From Candidatus Gastranaerophilales bacterium (GTDB lineage Bacteria; Cyanobacteriota; Vampirovibrionia; Gastranaerophilales; Gastranaerophilaceae), in contig CALVBD010000006.1 in the NCBI GenBank assembly GCA_944325635.1, positions 40,194 through 104,193 on the forward strand: a DNA stretch of 64,000 bases, read 5' to 3'. A program made the translations under genes and the position numbers. Of this stretch, positions 62,833 through 64,000 are shown piece by piece; within the stretch, counting starts at the first letter, position 1; every line of letters starts with the position of its first letter. Under the pieces are notes generated by a model. That model was not told the origin of the DNA and did no database searches. It was given only the letters and a program-made list of their open reading frames with translations.

Positions 62833-63688
62833 CCTGCAATATCTCCAATAACTCTTCTAAAGCTGATTTATACACATTATCTTCCAAATCAGAAAGACAT
62901 TCTCCGGCTTTTTTCAAATAATTATTTAACAAATCTTTTGTTTTTTCAATACCTGCCGATGTAATGTCCGTACTGCCCGAAAATATTACAGGGGCATTAT
63001 ACACACCGGATTTAATATCTCGTGAGTTCGGAAGAACAACATTTTGCAAATCATCTCTTATTTGAAATGAAATCCCGAAATTTCGACCAAACTCAACTGC
63101 CCGAATAATTTTTGTATCACCTGCAAGACGCATGGCTCCGGTAATAGAAGCTTCAAAAAGAGAGCCTGTTTTCAGGTAAGACTTTTCAAGATAATCTTCT
63201 ATTGTCGGAATTTTATACAAATTCAAATGCTGCTGAATTTCGCCGCTGCACATGTTTTCCAAAGTTCTTGTAAAAATATCAAACAGCTCAAAAGACTTTA
63301 ACTCAGCAAGTTTTTTCATAACAACCGATAAAAGATAATCACCTGAAATAATTGCAAGACGATTGCCAAAATCATAATTTAGAGTATTTTCGCCTCGCCT
63401 TTTTTCATCCTCATCAATTACGTCATCATGAATAAGCGAGGCATTGTGTATCATTTCTACAATTACCTGTAATAAAACTTGTTCTTCTGTAATTTCAATT
63501 CCGCAGGCATTCAAATACAAAAATGTCATAAGTGACCGAATTCTTTTTGACGGAGCGTGCAAAAAAGACTGCAACTTTTCAAGAACAGGCGTATCTGCAG
63601 AAAATGCATTAAAAAGTTCTGCATTAACCCGCTCAATATCCCTTTTTACAATATTTAAAATCTCTCCGTAAGAATTACTGAATGCCAT
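62825..63688 (-). CDS. Polyprenyl diphosphate synthase (trans-isoprenyl type)
   Basis: The 287-residue protein condenses isopentenyl diphosphate with an allylic primer to make a polyprenyl diphosphate for quinones or undecaprenyl carriers. It has the first Asp-rich motif in IHDDVIDEDEKRRGENTLNYDFGNRLAIISGDYLLS (~92-125). KTGSLFEASITGAM and the second motif region FGISFQIRDDLQNVV follow. The second motif is DDLQN rather than the usual DDxxD, and the protein is shorter than many homologues (~320), so chain length cannot be assigned. It overlaps lepB by eight bases. Confidence 0.87.
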   Translation of the reverse strand: MAFSNSYGEILNIVKRDIERVNAELFNAFSADTPVLEKLQSFLHAPSKRIRSLMTFLYLNACGIEITEEQVLLQVIVEMIHNASLIHDDVIDEDEKRRGENTLNYDFGNRLAIISGDYLLSVVMKKLAELKSFELFDIFTRTLENMCSGEIQQHLNLYKIPTIEDYLEKSYLKTGSLFEASITGAMRLAGDTKIIRAVEFGRNFGISFQIRDDLQNVVLPNSRDIKSGVYNAPVIFSGSTDITSAGIEKTKDLLNNYLKKAGECLSDLEDNVYKSALEELLEILQDV

Positions 63689-63701
63689 AAGGTTATTTTA
63701 A

Positions 63702-63738
63702 CATAAAAAAAAACGACTCACTTTGTAGTTCGTCGTTG
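63702..63738 (-). terminator. Intrinsic terminator (minus strand)
   Basis: On the minus strand AACGAC...GTCGTT pairs around a 14-base loop and is followed by nine T. It would end transcription of the partial gene at the window edge before the polyprenyl synthetase gene. Confidence 0.65.
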
Positions 63739-63801
63739 GAAAATTAATAGGAAAAAGGAAAAAGGGAAAGGAAATTTTTATTTGTATATCTTTTCTTAAG
63801 C

Positions 63802-64000
63802 CTATCGTGCTCTCTTTCGCGGATAAGCCTGTTTTATTTCATTATTTTTATTTAAAATTTTTAATTTTTTATCTTTTTTTATTACTCCTTGACCGTTTTT
63901 TCTGTCGGTTATTTTGATACTACCCGAAGGTTTTGAATGTACTTTCTGTGTTCTTTTCGATTACCTTCGATACTGCATCCATTTCCGTTGATATTGCATC
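63802..64000 (-). CDS. C-terminal end of an unidentified gene, possibly frameshifted (partial)
   Basis: From the window edge the minus strand reads DAISTEMDAVSKVIEKNTES and STFKTFG and stops at TAG (63922-63920). The next frame is open from about 63960 to a TAG at 63804-63802 and gives SIKITDRKNGQGVIKKDKK, then LNKNNEIKQAYPRKRAR, without a start codon. Either the gene ends at 63920, or a +1 shift at GGG-TAG joins both pieces. The rest of the gene is outside the window and its function is not identifiable. Confidence 0.35.

Noticed and set aside
1..64000. Insertion sequences, prophage or integrase genes
   Set aside because: No transposase, integrase or phage structural motif was found on either strand; the dispersed elements carry no coding capacity.

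Overview
The window is an AT-rich stretch of a Gram-negative bacterial chromosome. The best fit is a gut-type non-photosynthetic cyanobacterial relative (Gastranaerophilales / 'Melainabacteria'). This rests on several prepilin-like proteins with near-identical FTLAEVLITLGIIGV cores, lineage-style hypothetical proteins that start with a short N-terminal SF-x-G/A motif, flagellar export genes, and TolC/RND/TonB-type envelope proteins. The assignment is an inference from sequence style; there is no rRNA to confirm it. No transposase, prophage or CRISPR array was seen.

Layout. 1-6.9 kb: the N-terminal part of gyrA (minus strand), then the dTDP-L-rhamnose genes rfbC-rfbB-rfbD and rfbA (plus strand), split by an inverted prepilin-like gene carrying a 12-G tract. 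6.9-16.5 kb: a 689-aa membrane protein with a three-times repeated module; a three-gene operon encoding a 1066-aa acidic protein with a TonB-like C-terminus, an alternative sigma factor, and a zinc-ribbon/AAA/TPR ATPase; and a small membrane-anchored protein. 16.5-22.5 kb: hemW, fliR, fliQ, fliP, fliO, a FliM-FliN-like fusion and an orphan histidine kinase. 22.5-29.7 kb: gmk, coaBC and a NIF3 gene with a palindromic repeat inside its reading frame; a frameshifted prepilin gene; a small XRE regulator; tRNA-Gln(UUG); and a run of short lineage-type hypothetical genes, one of them broken.

29.7-39.1 kb: a long minus-strand series. It encodes a Tat-type aldo/keto reductase, a polyferredoxin with an internal twin-arginine motif, tatA, tatC, the nickel-pincer nucleotide genes larB, larC, larMN (CbiM-like) and larE, a secreted cupin, a cysteine-cluster protein and CreD. 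39.1-39.7 kb is a gene-free mosaic of repeats. 39.7-48.2 kb: a TolC/RND/adaptor efflux operon, then a Zn/Cd-type P-ATPase divergent from an ArsR/SmtB repressor with palindromic operators between them. 48.2-53.2 kb: a SulP transporter, a DUF4186 protein and several small membrane or secreted proteins.

53.2-57.0 kb: a five-gene operon (VWA protein, FHA-like membrane protein, a TonB-like protein, a 44-aa membrane peptide, and a zinc-ribbon/TonB-like protein) that matches no system I know. 57.1-64 kb: plsY, a third prepilin gene thrown out of frame by a 12-G tract, an 801-aa protein with an internal duplication, a Gly-rich EF-hand-like protein, lepB, a polyprenyl synthetase, and the end of an unidentified gene.

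The main hunting results are: three prepilin genes that all carry homopolymer tracts or frameshifts (candidate phase variation); a dispersed palindrome inserted in frame in NIF3; a shared N-terminal motif on otherwise unrelated proteins; and the two uncharacterised operons with zinc-ribbon and TonB-like components at 9-16 kb and 53-57 kb.
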